This document shows, piece by piece, positions 1 to 7,170 of a stretch of 64,000 nucleotides of DNA (position 1 is its first letter; each line of letters opens with the position of its first letter). A program made the translations under genes and the position numbers. Source of the DNA: Mesorhizobium sp. (GTDB lineage: Bacteria > Pseudomonadota > Alphaproteobacteria > Rhizobiales > Rhizobiaceae); assembly GCA_004017275.1 (NCBI GenBank), contig SAKE01000002.1, positions 127,411 through 191,410 of the forward strand, in the 5' to 3' direction. The notes below the pieces were generated by a model. The model was not told the origin of the DNA. It saw only the letters and a list, made by a program, of their open reading frames with translations, and searched no databases.

Positions 1-276
1 TACGCTGAGTATCTTTTGACCCTGCACACGACAGGAAATGCAGGCTTGGGAGGCGGCATCTCGGCCATGCCCAGCCTGCACGTCGCTCTTGCCACGCTGA
101 ATGCTTATTTCCTTTCCTCGCTCAACCGCTGGCTCGGCGTTCTCGGTTGGATCTTCGCTGCCTTGATCATGTATGGGTCGGTGTACACAGGATGGCACTA
201 CGCGGTGGACGGCTATGTCTCGATCATAGTGGTATCGGTGATCTGGTGGGGAACCGGACGCCTGGTACGCGAATAG
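1..276 (+). CDS. PAP2-family phosphatase/phosphotransferase, C-terminal part
   Basis: The reading frame is open from base 1, so the gene starts outside the window and only the last 91 codons are visible. They contain the PAP2 motifs AMPSLHVALATL (motif 2, with PSLH in place of SGH) and YTGWHYAVDGY (motif 3 with the catalytic His and the Asp that supports it), set between hydrophobic membrane segments. The AMPSLHV form is typical of the PAP2_3 (inositol-phosphorylceramide synthase-like) branch, which works on lipid phosphates in the membrane. The substrate cannot be told from this fragment. Confidence 0.75.
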   Translation, partial: YAEYLLTLHTTGNAGLGGGISAMPSLHVALATLNAYFLSSLNRWLGVLGWIFAALIMYGSVYTGWHYAVDGYVSIIVVSVIWWGTGRLVRE

Positions 277-369
277 CCTCCGACGGCCCGCGCCACGCCA
301 ACGCGAAATCTGTCGAATGCTGGGTCTTTGTCCATCGCTTATTCTGAAATCACGCAAGATCTTTCGCGT

Positions 370-830
370 GACGCGCTGGCGCTGGCCGCCCGACAATTGC
401 TGCGGCTTGCGCCCGGCAAAGGCCTCCATATGGACGAGACGAAGCATGTCGGCGACGCGCGCATCGCGGCGGTCCTTCGACCAGCCGAGGTTATCGAGCC
501 TGAAGCCGATGTTCTGTTCGACGCTCATATGCGGAAACAAGGCGTGGCTCTGGAAGACGGTGTTGACCTGCCGCCTGTGCGGGGCAGTCCTTGTATGTCC
601 GAGCCGTGCAGGAAAATCTGCCCCGCCGTCGGCTGCTCGAAGCCGGCGATCATGCGCAACAGGGTGGTCTTGCCGCAGCCGCTCGGGCCGAGCAGCGTGA
701 AGAACTCGTTGTCGTAGATGTCGAAGGAAACGGGCTCCAGCGCCTGGTAGGTGCCGAACACCTTGGAGACGCCTTTGATCTCGACAGCCTTTCGAGGTGC
801 GCTCAGGCTGGCCTCGTCGTTTGACACCAA
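370..830 (-). pseudogene. Truncated and frameshifted PotA-like ABC ATPase
   Basis: On the minus strand the N-terminal third of a spermidine/putrescine-type ABC ATPase can be read: [12 protein letters not shown], then Walker [19 protein letters not shown]. Near 578-588 the frame is lost by a small deletion; in the next frame the protein continues with [18 protein letters not shown] (Q-loop) and the signature LSGGQRQRV, and then stops matching near 370. Walker B, the H-loop and the TOBE domain are missing, so it cannot be functional. A TOBE fragment of the same family lies at 16574-16755. Confidence 0.75.
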
Positions 831-1044
831 TGGCGACGGCAAGATCGATGCGTCCGACGGGTGTTCAGCAGGCTCAGGGTCTGGCAGGACCTTGATTAGG
901 ACGGCGTATCCGACGCCGGCGAGATGATGACGCTGGCCGAGGTCGGTATCGTCTCGATCGCGCTGACGCAAACCGATATTGTCGGCACCAACGCCGGCCA
1001 TGATGTCGGCTACGAAGCCTTGTTCGCGCGGGCGTGGCATCCGC

Positions 1045-1194
1045 TCGATCAAAATCATCGGCGATGCCAAGGCGCCGGGTCCGATCGCCTGGGCAACCTA
1101 TGCCGGCCATCGCTTCGCCCGCGAGCTGGATGAAGCCGATATCGGCGACGCGCTGCCCTTCCGCCGCGAGGTCACGGCGCTGGCGGCGGAATAG
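1045..1194 (+). pseudogene. C-terminal remnant of a flavin/NAD oxidoreductase
   Basis: A 50-codon tail reads [20 protein letters not shown] followed by RELDEADIGDALPFRRE and a stop. The GDAxAPG segment resembles the FAD-binding end of the NADH:flavin oxidoreductase/TMADH-like family (for example N-methylproline demethylases). No matching upstream reading frame exists, since the preceding bases belong to the potA remnant side, so this is a fragment left by a deletion. The family assignment is from memory of the motif and is uncertain. Confidence 0.45.
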
Positions 1195-1237
1195 GCGCCG
1201 GCGCCACGATCCGCGAATGTCAGAATTGTTCGACTAT

Positions 1238-1262
1238 ACCGCATTGCAACAAATCCTGCGCT
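1238..1262 (+). promoter_or_regulatory. GCATTGCA-type element upstream of nasT
   Basis: The string ACCGCATTGCAACAAAT, 17-40 bases before the nasT start, closely matches ACCGCATTGCACAAAT upstream of the second sigma-54 promoter and a similar sequence upstream of the first. It may be a regulator site shared by the nitrate genes. I see no convincing -24/-12 pair here. Confidence 0.3.
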
Positions 1263-1278
1263 TGGTCACAATACAGGC

Positions 1279-1881
1279 ATGGTTCGAACCGCACTCGCCG
1301 TCCTGGTGATCGATGAAAACCGCATCCGCGCCGCGATCATCGAGGCGGGGTTGCGCGAGGCCGGTCATGAGCGGGTCACCGTCATCCATGACGTGACCGG
1401 CATTGCGCGGCGGATCGCCGAGATCGAGCCCGACGTCATCGTCATCGATCTCGAAAACCCGAACCGCGACATGCTGGAAAACATGTTCCAGCTGTCGCGC
1501 GCCGTAAAGCGGCCGATCGCCATGTTCGTCGACCGCTCCGACCAGGCCTCGATCGAGGCGGCGGTCGATGCCGGCGTTTCGGCCTATGTCGTCGACGGGC
1601 TGCGGCAGGAACGCGTCAAGCCGATCCTCGACATGGCCGTCAGCCGCTTCAACGCTTTTTCGCGCATGGCGCGCGAACTGGAAGAGGTTCGCGGCGAACT
1701 CGAGAGCCGCAAGGTGATCGATCGCGCCAAGGGCATCCTGATGAAGTCGCGCGGCCTCTCCGAAGAGGCGGCCTACACGCTGCTGCGCAAGACGGCGATG
1801 AACCAGAACCGCAAGATCGGCGACATCGCCCAGAGCCTGGTGACCGCCGCCGGGCTGCTGGGACCGGCAGAGGACGAATGA
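1279..1881 (+). CDS. nasT: NasT, ANTAR-domain antiterminator for nitrate assimilation
   Basis: The 200-residue protein has a receiver-like domain (about residues 5-120, with Asp57 in VIVIDLEN) and a C-terminal ANTAR RNA-binding domain (about 140-195, containing VIDRAKGILMKSRGLSEEAA). In Azotobacter, Paracoccus and rhizobia NasT binds two-hexaloop leader RNAs and prevents termination when NasS releases it in the presence of nitrate or nitrite. Its stop overlaps the nasS start by four bases (ATGA), and two matching leaders lie downstream at 3325-3420 and 6822-6917, so its targets are in this window. Confidence 0.92.
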   Translation: MVRTALAVLVIDENRIRAAIIEAGLREAGHERVTVIHDVTGIARRIAEIEPDVIVIDLENPNRDMLENMFQLSRAVKRPIAMFVDRSDQASIEAAVDAGVSAYVVDGLRQERVKPILDMAVSRFNAFSRMARELEEVRGELESRKVIDRAKGILMKSRGLSEEAAYTLLRKTAMNQNRKIGDIAQSLVTAAGLLGPAEDE

Positions 1882-3122
1882 GCATGACTGCTGCGCACCA
1901 GATCACCGCCGGCTTCATGCCACTTTTCGACAGCGCCGTGCTGGTCGCGGCAAGCGAGCTTGGCTTCGCCGCTCGCGAAGGCATCGACCTCACGCTGCAC
2001 CGCGAGACGTCGTGGGCCAACATCCGCGACCGCATCGCCATCGGCCACTTCCATCTCGCCCATATGCTCGGACCGATGCCGCTCGCATGCAATCTCGGGT
2101 TGACGCCGCTCGCCTCGGAAACCATCGTGCCGTTCTCGCTCGGCCTTGGCGGCAATTGCGTCACCATCTCCAACGCCGTCTGGACTGGGATAGTGGCGCA
2201 TGGCGCCGAGGCTGACCTCGACCCTGCGCGCGCCGGTGCCGCTCTTGGTGCGCTCATCCGAGAGCGCGCTGCTGCCGACCTGGATCCGCTGCGCTTCGCC
2301 GTCGTGCATCCGCATTCCGGGCATAATTACGAACTGCGCTACTGGCTCGCCGCCTGCGGCATCGATCCAGAGCGGCAGATCGAGATCGTCATCGTGCCGC
2401 CGCCATTCATGGCCGACGCGCTGGCCGCAGGCCGCATCGACGGCTACTGCGTCGGCGAACCCTGGAACAGCGCCTCGGTGGCCGCCGGCACCGGCCATAT
2501 CGTCACCGTCAAGGCACAGATATGGCGCAACAGCCCGGAGAAGGTGATCGGCGTTCGCAAGGCCTGGGCGGATGAGAATCCCGAAGCGCTGGCAGCACTT
2601 CTGCGCGCGCTGCATCACTCGGCGCGCTGGTGCCAGGATCCGGCCAACCACGGCGAATTGGCCGCTGTCATGGCGCAGCCCGGCTTCCTCGGCCTGCCGC
2701 CGGCGGTGCAGATGCCGATCCTGACCGGACATCTCCAACTCGGCGGCGGCGCGGAGCGGACGATCGACGACTTCTTCCTGCCTTTCGATAAGGCGGCGAA
2801 TTTTCCGTGGAAGAGCCATGCGCTGTGGTTCTACACGCAGATGGTGCGCTGGGGGCACGTGGCGCACACGCTGGAAAACCTCGCCATTGCTCGCGACTGC
2901 TACCGGCCCGACCTCTACCGCTCGGCGCTGAAGCCGCTTGGCGTCGCACTTCCTGGCGCCAATTCGAAAGTCGAGGGCGCGCTGAGCGCGGCCACCGCGG
3001 TCGGTGCGACCGGTGCCGGCCTTGTGCTTGGCCCGGACGGTTTCTTCGACGGCCAGATCTTCGATCCCGACGAGATCGACGCCTATATTGCTGGCCAGAA
3101 ATCGGCCCGCGCGGGAGTCTGA
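1878..3122 (+). CDS. nasS: NasS, cytoplasmic nitrate/nitrite sensor
   Basis: The 414-residue protein belongs to the CmpA/NrtA solute-binding family, is related to NrtA encoded just downstream, and lacks a signal peptide (it begins MSMTAAHQITAGFMPLFDSA). That is the hallmark of NasS, which stays in the cytoplasm, binds nitrate or nitrite and holds NasT inactive when the ligand is absent. Family blocks include GYCVGEPWN and the C-terminal GQIFDPDEIDAY, which has a counterpart in NrtA (GKIFDPANPSAY). Translational coupling to nasT fits a stoichiometric sensor-antiterminator pair. Confidence 0.92.
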   Translation: MSMTAAHQITAGFMPLFDSAVLVAASELGFAAREGIDLTLHRETSWANIRDRIAIGHFHLAHMLGPMPLACNLGLTPLASETIVPFSLGLGGNCVTISNAVWTGIVAHGAEADLDPARAGAALGALIRERAAADLDPLRFAVVHPHSGHNYELRYWLAACGIDPERQIEIVIVPPPFMADALAAGRIDGYCVGEPWNSASVAAGTGHIVTVKAQIWRNSPEKVIGVRKAWADENPEALAALLRALHHSARWCQDPANHGELAAVMAQPGFLGLPPAVQMPILTGHLQLGGGAERTIDDFFLPFDKAANFPWKSHALWFYTQMVRWGHVAHTLENLAIARDCYRPDLYRSALKPLGVALPGANSKVEGALSAATAVGATGAGLVLGPDGFFDGQIFDPDEIDAYIAGQKSARAGV

Positions 3123-3140
3123 TCATTTCGGCGCCATTCT

Positions 3141-3167
3141 TGTGCATTGCACAAAAATTATGCGTGC
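3141..3167 (+). promoter_or_regulatory. Putative NtrC-type activator site before nrtA promoter
   Basis: GTGCATTGCAC is a short palindrome and GCAC/GTGC half-sites recur 11 bases apart (GCACAAAAATTATGCGTGC). It lies about 105 bases upstream of the -24 element, a normal distance for an NtrC enhancer. The same arrangement is found at 6644-6670. The regulator is inferred, not shown. Confidence 0.45.
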
Positions 3168-3271
3168 GATTGCTCTAATGAACAATCTTTGGCTTTCTGC
3201 CCCAGCGGGCCGGCGTGCCGACGATTGGATCATGTCGTTGATCTCATTGATATTTGCCGTCTATTCCGAAA

Positions 3272-3287
3272 CTGGCACGATTCCTGC
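3272..3287 (+). promoter_or_regulatory. Sigma-54 promoter for nrtABC
   Basis: CTGGCACGATTCCTGC has the -24 GG and -12 GC dinucleotides separated by exactly 10 bases, matching the consensus YTGGCACG-N4-TTGC except for one base. Expected transcription start is about 3299, so the ANTAR leader begins about 25 bases into the transcript. Confidence 0.85.
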
Positions 3288-3324
3288 TTTGCAATAGGCA
3301 GGCCCTTCTCGGGTCACGGAACAG

Positions 3325-3358
3325 GCGTCCAATGGCGGGCGCTACAGGCAAAGCTGCC
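3325..3358 (+). ncRNA. ANTAR-target two-hexaloop leader of nrtA
   Basis: The first hairpin pairs GCGTCC (3325-3330) with GGGCGC (3337-3342) around the loop AATGGC. The second pairs GGC (3347-3349) with GCC (3356-3358) around AAAGCT. Both six-base loops carry A at position 1 and G at position 4, the conserved determinants of ANTAR-recognised RNAs. The second hairpin shares its 3' side with the 5' arm of the terminator at 3351-3420, so NasT binding should block termination. Confidence 0.85.
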
Positions 3359-3420
3359 GCTCAGGTCAACACGCGATCCCGGATGGACGGACGCGCGCGG
3401 CCTGGCCGGCGGCTTTTTTT
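3351..3420 (+). terminator. Intrinsic terminator controlled by NasT in the nrtA leader
   Basis: The 5' arm AAGCTGCCGCTCAGGTC (3351-3367) pairs with GGCCTGGCCGGCGGCTT (3399-3415) over 17 positions with one mismatch and a few G-U pairs, followed by a run of seven T. The 5' arm overlaps the second hexaloop hairpin, giving mutually exclusive structures. Confidence 0.85.
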
Positions 3421-3481
3421 GTTTTGATCGAACACGCAATCGACGGCGCTGATCCCAAGCAGTGCCCAACGGGAGACGACG

Positions 3482-4798
3482 ATGACGAAACGCATCAAGA
3501 CCGAAGCCCCCCTCGAGGGCATGACTCGCCGCAACTTCCTGATGGCAAGTGCTGCCACCGCGGCAACCCTGGCGGCCGCGCGTGCGCTGCTGCCCTCTGG
3601 CGCCTATGCGGCGACCGCCGCCCCGGAAGTCACCGGCGCCAAGCTTGGCTTCATCGCGCTGACCGATGCGGCGCCGCTGATGATCGCCAAGGAGAAGGGC
3701 CTGTTCGCCAAGTTCGGCATACCCGATGTCGAGGTGCTCAAGCAGGCCTCCTGGGGCGCGACGCGCGACAATCTGATGCTCGGCGGCGCGGCCAATGGCA
3801 TCGACGGCGCCCATATACTGACGCCGCTGCCTTACCTCATGCACACCGGCAAGGTGACGCAGAACAACCAGCCGATGCCAATGGCGATCGTGGCGCGGCT
3901 CAACTACGACTGTCAGGGCATTTCGGTGGCCCAGGAATATGCCGGCACTGGCGTCGGCCTCGACGCCTCGAAGCTGAAGGACGCCTTTGCCGCCAAGAAG
4001 GCGGCCGGCAAGGAAATCAAGGCCGCCATGACCTTCCCGGGCGGCACCCACGATTTGTGGCTGCGCTACTGGCTGGCCGCCGGCGGCATCGATCCGGACA
4101 AGGACGTATCGACCATCGTCGTGCCGCCGCCGCAGATGGTGGCCAACATGAAGGTCGGCAACATGGACGTGTTCTGCGTCGGCGAGCCATGGAACGAGCA
4201 GCTCGTCCACCAGGGCGTCGGCTTCACCGCCGCCACTACAGGCGAATTGTGGAAGGGCCATCCGGAAAAGGCGCTGGGCCTGCGTGCCGAATTCATCGAC
4301 AAGTACCCGAACGCCACCAAGGCGATTTTGATGGCCGTCATGGAAGCCCAGCAATGGTGCGAGGCCAAGGAAAGCAAGGACGAGATGGCAGCCATCATCG
4401 GCAAGCGGCAATGGATGAACGTGCCTGTCGCCGACATCATCGGCCGTCTCAAGGGTGACATCAATTACGGCAATGGCCGCATCGCCAACGGCACCGACCT
4501 CTACATGAAGTTCTGGAAGGACGGCGTGTCCTATCCGTTCAAGAGCCATGACTCCTGGTTCCTCGCCGAGAACATCCGCTGGGGCAAATTCGCGCCGACC
4601 ACCGACATCAAGGCGCTGGTCGACCAGGTCAACCGCGAGGATCTGTGGCGCGAGGCGGCCAAGGACCTCGGCGTCGCGGCAGCCGACATCCCGGCGTCAT
4701 CGTCGCGCGGTGTCGAGACCTTCTTCGACGGCAAGATCTTCGATCCGGCCAATCCGTCCGCCTATCTCGACAGCCTGAAGATAAAGGCCTCGGCATAA
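3482..4798 (+). CDS. nrtA: Nitrate/nitrite ABC transporter, periplasmic binding protein
   Basis: The 438-residue protein starts with a Tat signal (MTRRNFLMASAATAATLAAA, then a cleavage region SGAYAA), followed by a CmpA/NrtA solute-binding domain containing VFCVGEPWNEQ and the C-terminal GKIFDPANPSAY. It captures nitrate or nitrite in the periplasm for NrtB and NrtC. The start is set by GGGAG five bases upstream of the ATG. Expression should need sigma-54 and NasT-mediated antitermination in the 180-base leader. Confidence 0.92.
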   Translation: MTKRIKTEAPLEGMTRRNFLMASAATAATLAAARALLPSGAYAATAAPEVTGAKLGFIALTDAAPLMIAKEKGLFAKFGIPDVEVLKQASWGATRDNLMLGGAANGIDGAHILTPLPYLMHTGKVTQNNQPMPMAIVARLNYDCQGISVAQEYAGTGVGLDASKLKDAFAAKKAAGKEIKAAMTFPGGTHDLWLRYWLAAGGIDPDKDVSTIVVPPPQMVANMKVGNMDVFCVGEPWNEQLVHQGVGFTAATTGELWKGHPEKALGLRAEFIDKYPNATKAILMAVMEAQQWCEAKESKDEMAAIIGKRQWMNVPVADIIGRLKGDINYGNGRIANGTDLYMKFWKDGVSYPFKSHDSWFLAENIRWGKFAPTTDIKALVDQVNREDLWREAAKDLGVAAADIPASSSRGVETFFDGKIFDPANPSAYLDSLKIKASA

Positions 4799-4868
4799 GC
4801 CCGATGGCGAGCGGCGCCGACGGCGCCGCCTGCTGCCGCAGATTCCGATCACGGAGTTTTTCCCAGAC

Positions 4869-5765
4869 ATGTCGATCCAGACTATCGAGGACAGCAAGGT
4901 GAAGACATTTCCCGCGCCGGCCAAGCCGGCCGAGGTGATTGCCTTCACCGCCAAGACGAAACCTCGCTTCGACGCGGTGGCGATCGCCGGCAAACTGGCC
5001 AGCGCGCTGATGCCGCCCATCATCGTCATCGCTCTCATGCTGGTCGTCTGGCAGATCGCCTGCTCGTCGCCGACGTCAAGCCTGCCGCCGCCGAGTCAGG
5101 TCTGGAACGAGGCCTACGATCTGATCGCGCATCCGTTCTTCGACAATGGCCCGCAGGACATTGGGCTCGCCTGGCGGGTGCTGATCTCGCTGCAGCGCGT
5201 TGCCATCGGCTTCGGCCTGGCGGCGATCGTCGGCGTGGCGCTCGGCGCGCTTGTCGGCCAGTCGATCTGGGCGATGCGCGGCCTCGACCCGGTGTTCCAG
5301 ATCCTGCGCACGGTGCCGCCGCTGGCCTGGCTGCCGCTGTCGCTGGCCGCGTTTCGCGATTCCAGTCCGTCGGCGCTGTTCGTCATCTTCATCACCTCGA
5401 TCTGGCCAATCATCATCAACACCGCCGTTGGCGTGCGCAACATTCCTGAGGATTACCGCAACGTCTCGCGCATCCTGCGGCTCAACCAGTTCGAATTCTT
5501 CGTCAAGATCATGGTGCCGGCCGCCGCGCCGTACATCTTCACCGGCTTGCGGATCGGCATCGGTCTGTCCTGGCTCGCCATCGTCGCCGCCGAAATGCTG
5601 ACCGGCGGCGTCGGCATCGGCTTCTTCATCTGGGATGCGTGGAACTCGTCGCGGCTGCCCGACATCATCGTCGCGCTGGCCTATATCGGCGTCACCGGCT
5701 TCTGCCTCGACCGGCTGGTCGCGGCAGTCGGCGCCTTCGTCACCCGCGGCACAACGGCAAAGTGA
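4869..5765 (+). CDS. nrtB: Nitrate ABC transporter permease
   Basis: The 298-residue BPD_transp_1 permease of the SsuC/NrtB type has a cytoplasmic N-terminus and about six membrane segments, with the coupling loop near residues 195-215 (VRNIPEDYRNVSRILRLNQ). It is the inner-membrane channel for nitrate with NrtA and the ATPase encoded 11 bases downstream. The 70-base gap after nrtA has no terminator that I can see, so the three genes are probably one transcript. Confidence 0.9.
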   Translation: MSIQTIEDSKVKTFPAPAKPAEVIAFTAKTKPRFDAVAIAGKLASALMPPIIVIALMLVVWQIACSSPTSSLPPPSQVWNEAYDLIAHPFFDNGPQDIGLAWRVLISLQRVAIGFGLAAIVGVALGALVGQSIWAMRGLDPVFQILRTVPPLAWLPLSLAAFRDSSPSALFVIFITSIWPIIINTAVGVRNIPEDYRNVSRILRLNQFEFFVKIMVPAAAPYIFTGLRIGIGLSWLAIVAAEMLTGGVGIGFFIWDAWNSSRLPDIIVALAYIGVTGFCLDRLVAAVGAFVTRGTTAK

Positions 5766-5776
5766 GGAGAGGAGCG

Positions 5777-6574
5777 ATGACGGCCTATCTGAAACTCGAC
5801 CATATCGACAAATCCTTTGCCCGTGGTGGTCAGGTCAGCGAGGTGCTGAAGGACATCCGGCTGACCATCGACAAGGGCGAATTCGTCTCCATCATCGGCC
5901 ATTCCGGCTGCGGCAAGTCGACCTTGCTCAACCTGATCGCCGGGTTGACCAAAGTGTCAGCCGGGGCCGTGCTGCTCGAGGACAAGGAGGTCGACAGCCC
6001 CGGACCCGAACGCGCCGTGGTGTTCCAGAACCATTCGCTGTTGCCGTGGCTCACCGTCTACGAAAACATCAACCTCGCGGTGTCGAAGGTTTTCGGCCGC
6101 ACCAAGAGCAAGGCCGAGCGGCATGACTGGATCATGCGCAACCTCGACCTCGTGCAGATGGCGCACGCCAGGGACAAGCGCCCGGCCGAGATATCGGGCG
6201 GCATGAAGCAGCGCGTCGGTATCGCCCGGGCGCTGGCCATGGAACCGAAGATCCTGCTGCTCGACGAGCCGTTCGGCGCGCTCGACGCGCTGACCCGTGC
6301 GCATCTGCAGGACGCGGTGATGGACATCCATTCCAGGCTCGGCTCAACGACGATCATGATCACCCATGATGTCGACGAGGCGGTGCTGCTCTCCGACCGC
6401 ATCGTCATGATGACCAACGGTCCGGCAGCAACGATCGGCGAGGTGCTTGCGGTGCCGCTCGCCCGGCCGCGCCGGCGCGTCGAACTCTCTTCCGACCGGA
6501 CCTTCCTGCGCTGCCGCGAAGCGGTGCTGAAGTTCCTCTACGAACGCCACCGCTTCGTCGAAGCCGCGGAGTGA
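5777..6574 (+). CDS. nrtC: Nitrate ABC transporter ATPase
   Basis: The 265-residue single-domain ATPase has Walker A GHSGCGKSTLLNLIAG, the signature ISGGMKQRVGIARALA, Walker B ILLLDEPFGALDALT and the H-loop MITHDVDEA. It energises NrtAB. Unlike cyanobacterial NrtC it has no fused solute-binding domain, so it corresponds in size to NrtD. The start at 5777 follows GAGGAGAGGAGCG, a strong ribosome-binding site. Confidence 0.9.
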   Translation: MTAYLKLDHIDKSFARGGQVSEVLKDIRLTIDKGEFVSIIGHSGCGKSTLLNLIAGLTKVSAGAVLLEDKEVDSPGPERAVVFQNHSLLPWLTVYENINLAVSKVFGRTKSKAERHDWIMRNLDLVQMAHARDKRPAEISGGMKQRVGIARALAMEPKILLLDEPFGALDALTRAHLQDAVMDIHSRLGSTTIMITHDVDEAVLLSDRIVMMTNGPAATIGEVLAVPLARPRRRVELSSDRTFLRCREAVLKFLYERHRFVEAAE

Positions 6575-6643
6575 GGCCATGATCGATAAATTCGTCATCA
6601 TCGGCAATTGGCAACCTGCATCGGCAATGGGCAATCTACCGCA

Positions 6644-6670
6644 TTGCACAAATATTATGCTGCTGTGCAA
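6644..6670 (+). promoter_or_regulatory. Putative NtrC-type site before the narK operon
   Basis: TTGCAC and GTGCAA form a perfect 6-bp inverted repeat separated by 15 bases. The inner bases CAAATATTATGC match the site at 3141-3167, and its distance to the sigma-54 promoter (about 100 bases) is the same. It is part of the duplicated control region. Confidence 0.5.
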
Positions 6671-6769
6671 GGCATTCTGACTAATCTTTGATCCGCTGCC
6701 GGGCGTGGTCAAAATTCGCACGGCTGCGGTTCACATTGATTTTATTCGATAATCTAGAGCGCTGTCGAA

Positions 6770-6785
6770 CTGGCACGCTTCCTGC
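6770..6785 (+). promoter_or_regulatory. Sigma-54 promoter for the narK-nirBD-nasA operon
   Basis: CTGGCACGCTTCCTGC has the GG and GC dinucleotides 10 bases apart, differing from the nrtA promoter at one base within the element. A second nitrogen-regulated transcript should start near 6797. Confidence 0.85.
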
Positions 6786-6821
6786 CTTTGAGAATGTAGG
6801 TCCACAGGGCCAAGTGACACG

Positions 6822-6855
6822 GCGTCCAATGGCGGGCGCCACAGGCAAAGCTGCC
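6822..6855 (+). ncRNA. ANTAR-target two-hexaloop leader before narK
   Basis: GCGTCC (6822-6827) pairs with GGGCGC (6834-6839) around AATGGC, and GGC (6844-6846) pairs with GCC (6853-6855) around AAAGCT. Both loops and stems are identical to those of the nrtA leader, so the same NasT protein should bind. It overlaps the terminator 5' arm. Confidence 0.85.
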
Positions 6856-6917
6856 GCTCAGGTCAATATGCGATCCCGAATGGACGGGCGCGCGAAGACC
6901 TGGCCGGCGGCTTTTTT
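6848..6917 (+). terminator. NasT-controlled terminator before narK
   Basis: AAGCTGCCGCTCAGGTC (6848-6864) pairs with GACCTGGCCGGCGGCTT (6897-6913) over 17 positions with a single C-C mismatch and two G-U pairs, followed by TTTTTT. As in the nrtA leader, the 5' arm includes half of the second hexaloop hairpin. Confidence 0.85.
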
Positions 6918-6978
6918 ATTTTTACCGAACACGCAATCGACGGCGCTGGTCCCAGGCGGCGCCCAACCGGAGACGACG

Positions 6979-7170
6979 ATGACGAAACGGATCGGAACTG
7001 GCACGTCCCTCGCGGACTTCACGCGCCGCGATTTTCTGGCCAGCAGCGCGCTGACGGCGGCTCTGTTCACCGCGGCGCTCCTGCTGTTTCCCGTCGGCGC
7101 CAAGACCGAAAGCAGGGACCTGACCGTGGCGGACCCGATCTCGTTGCATGCACCGATGCCGCATCGATGA
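6979..7170 (+). CDS. 63-codon nrtA-like Tat-signal stub, coupled to narK
   Basis: The frame starts with the same ribosome-binding site and first five codons as nrtA (MTKRI), carries a twin-arginine motif TRRDFLASSALTAALFTAAL and a hydrophobic core, and ends 34 codons later without any solute-binding domain. Its stop overlaps the narK start (ATGA at 7167-7170). It is best read as the decayed start of a duplicated nrtA, possibly kept because its translation couples to narK. It could also yield a small exported peptide. Whether it is translated is not known. Confidence 0.6.
   Translation: MTKRIGTGTSLADFTRRDFLASSALTAALFTAALLLFPVGAKTESRDLTVADPISLHAPMPHR

Larger units (their letters stand above)
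6640..7060 (+). repeat. Paralogous copy of the nrtA control region and signal-peptide start
   Basis: This segment repeats 3140-3560: the GCATTGCACAAA site, the sigma-54 promoter, the two-hexaloop leader, the terminator, the bases GAACACGCAATCGACGGCGC before the start codon, the ribosome-binding site GGAGACGACG and the first codons of nrtA (MTKRI). Identity is highest in the leader and falls off inside the coding region. Confidence 0.8.

Noticed and set aside
3314-4549. 411-codon frame antisense to nrtA, covering the leader
   Set aside because: It would read through the terminator and ANTAR leader and has a His/Gly-rich, motif-free sequence.
6688-7170. Longer 160-codon protein starting at TTG 6688
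   Set aside because: It would run across the sigma-54 promoter and leader; the nrtA-like start at 6979 has the conserved ribosome-binding site.
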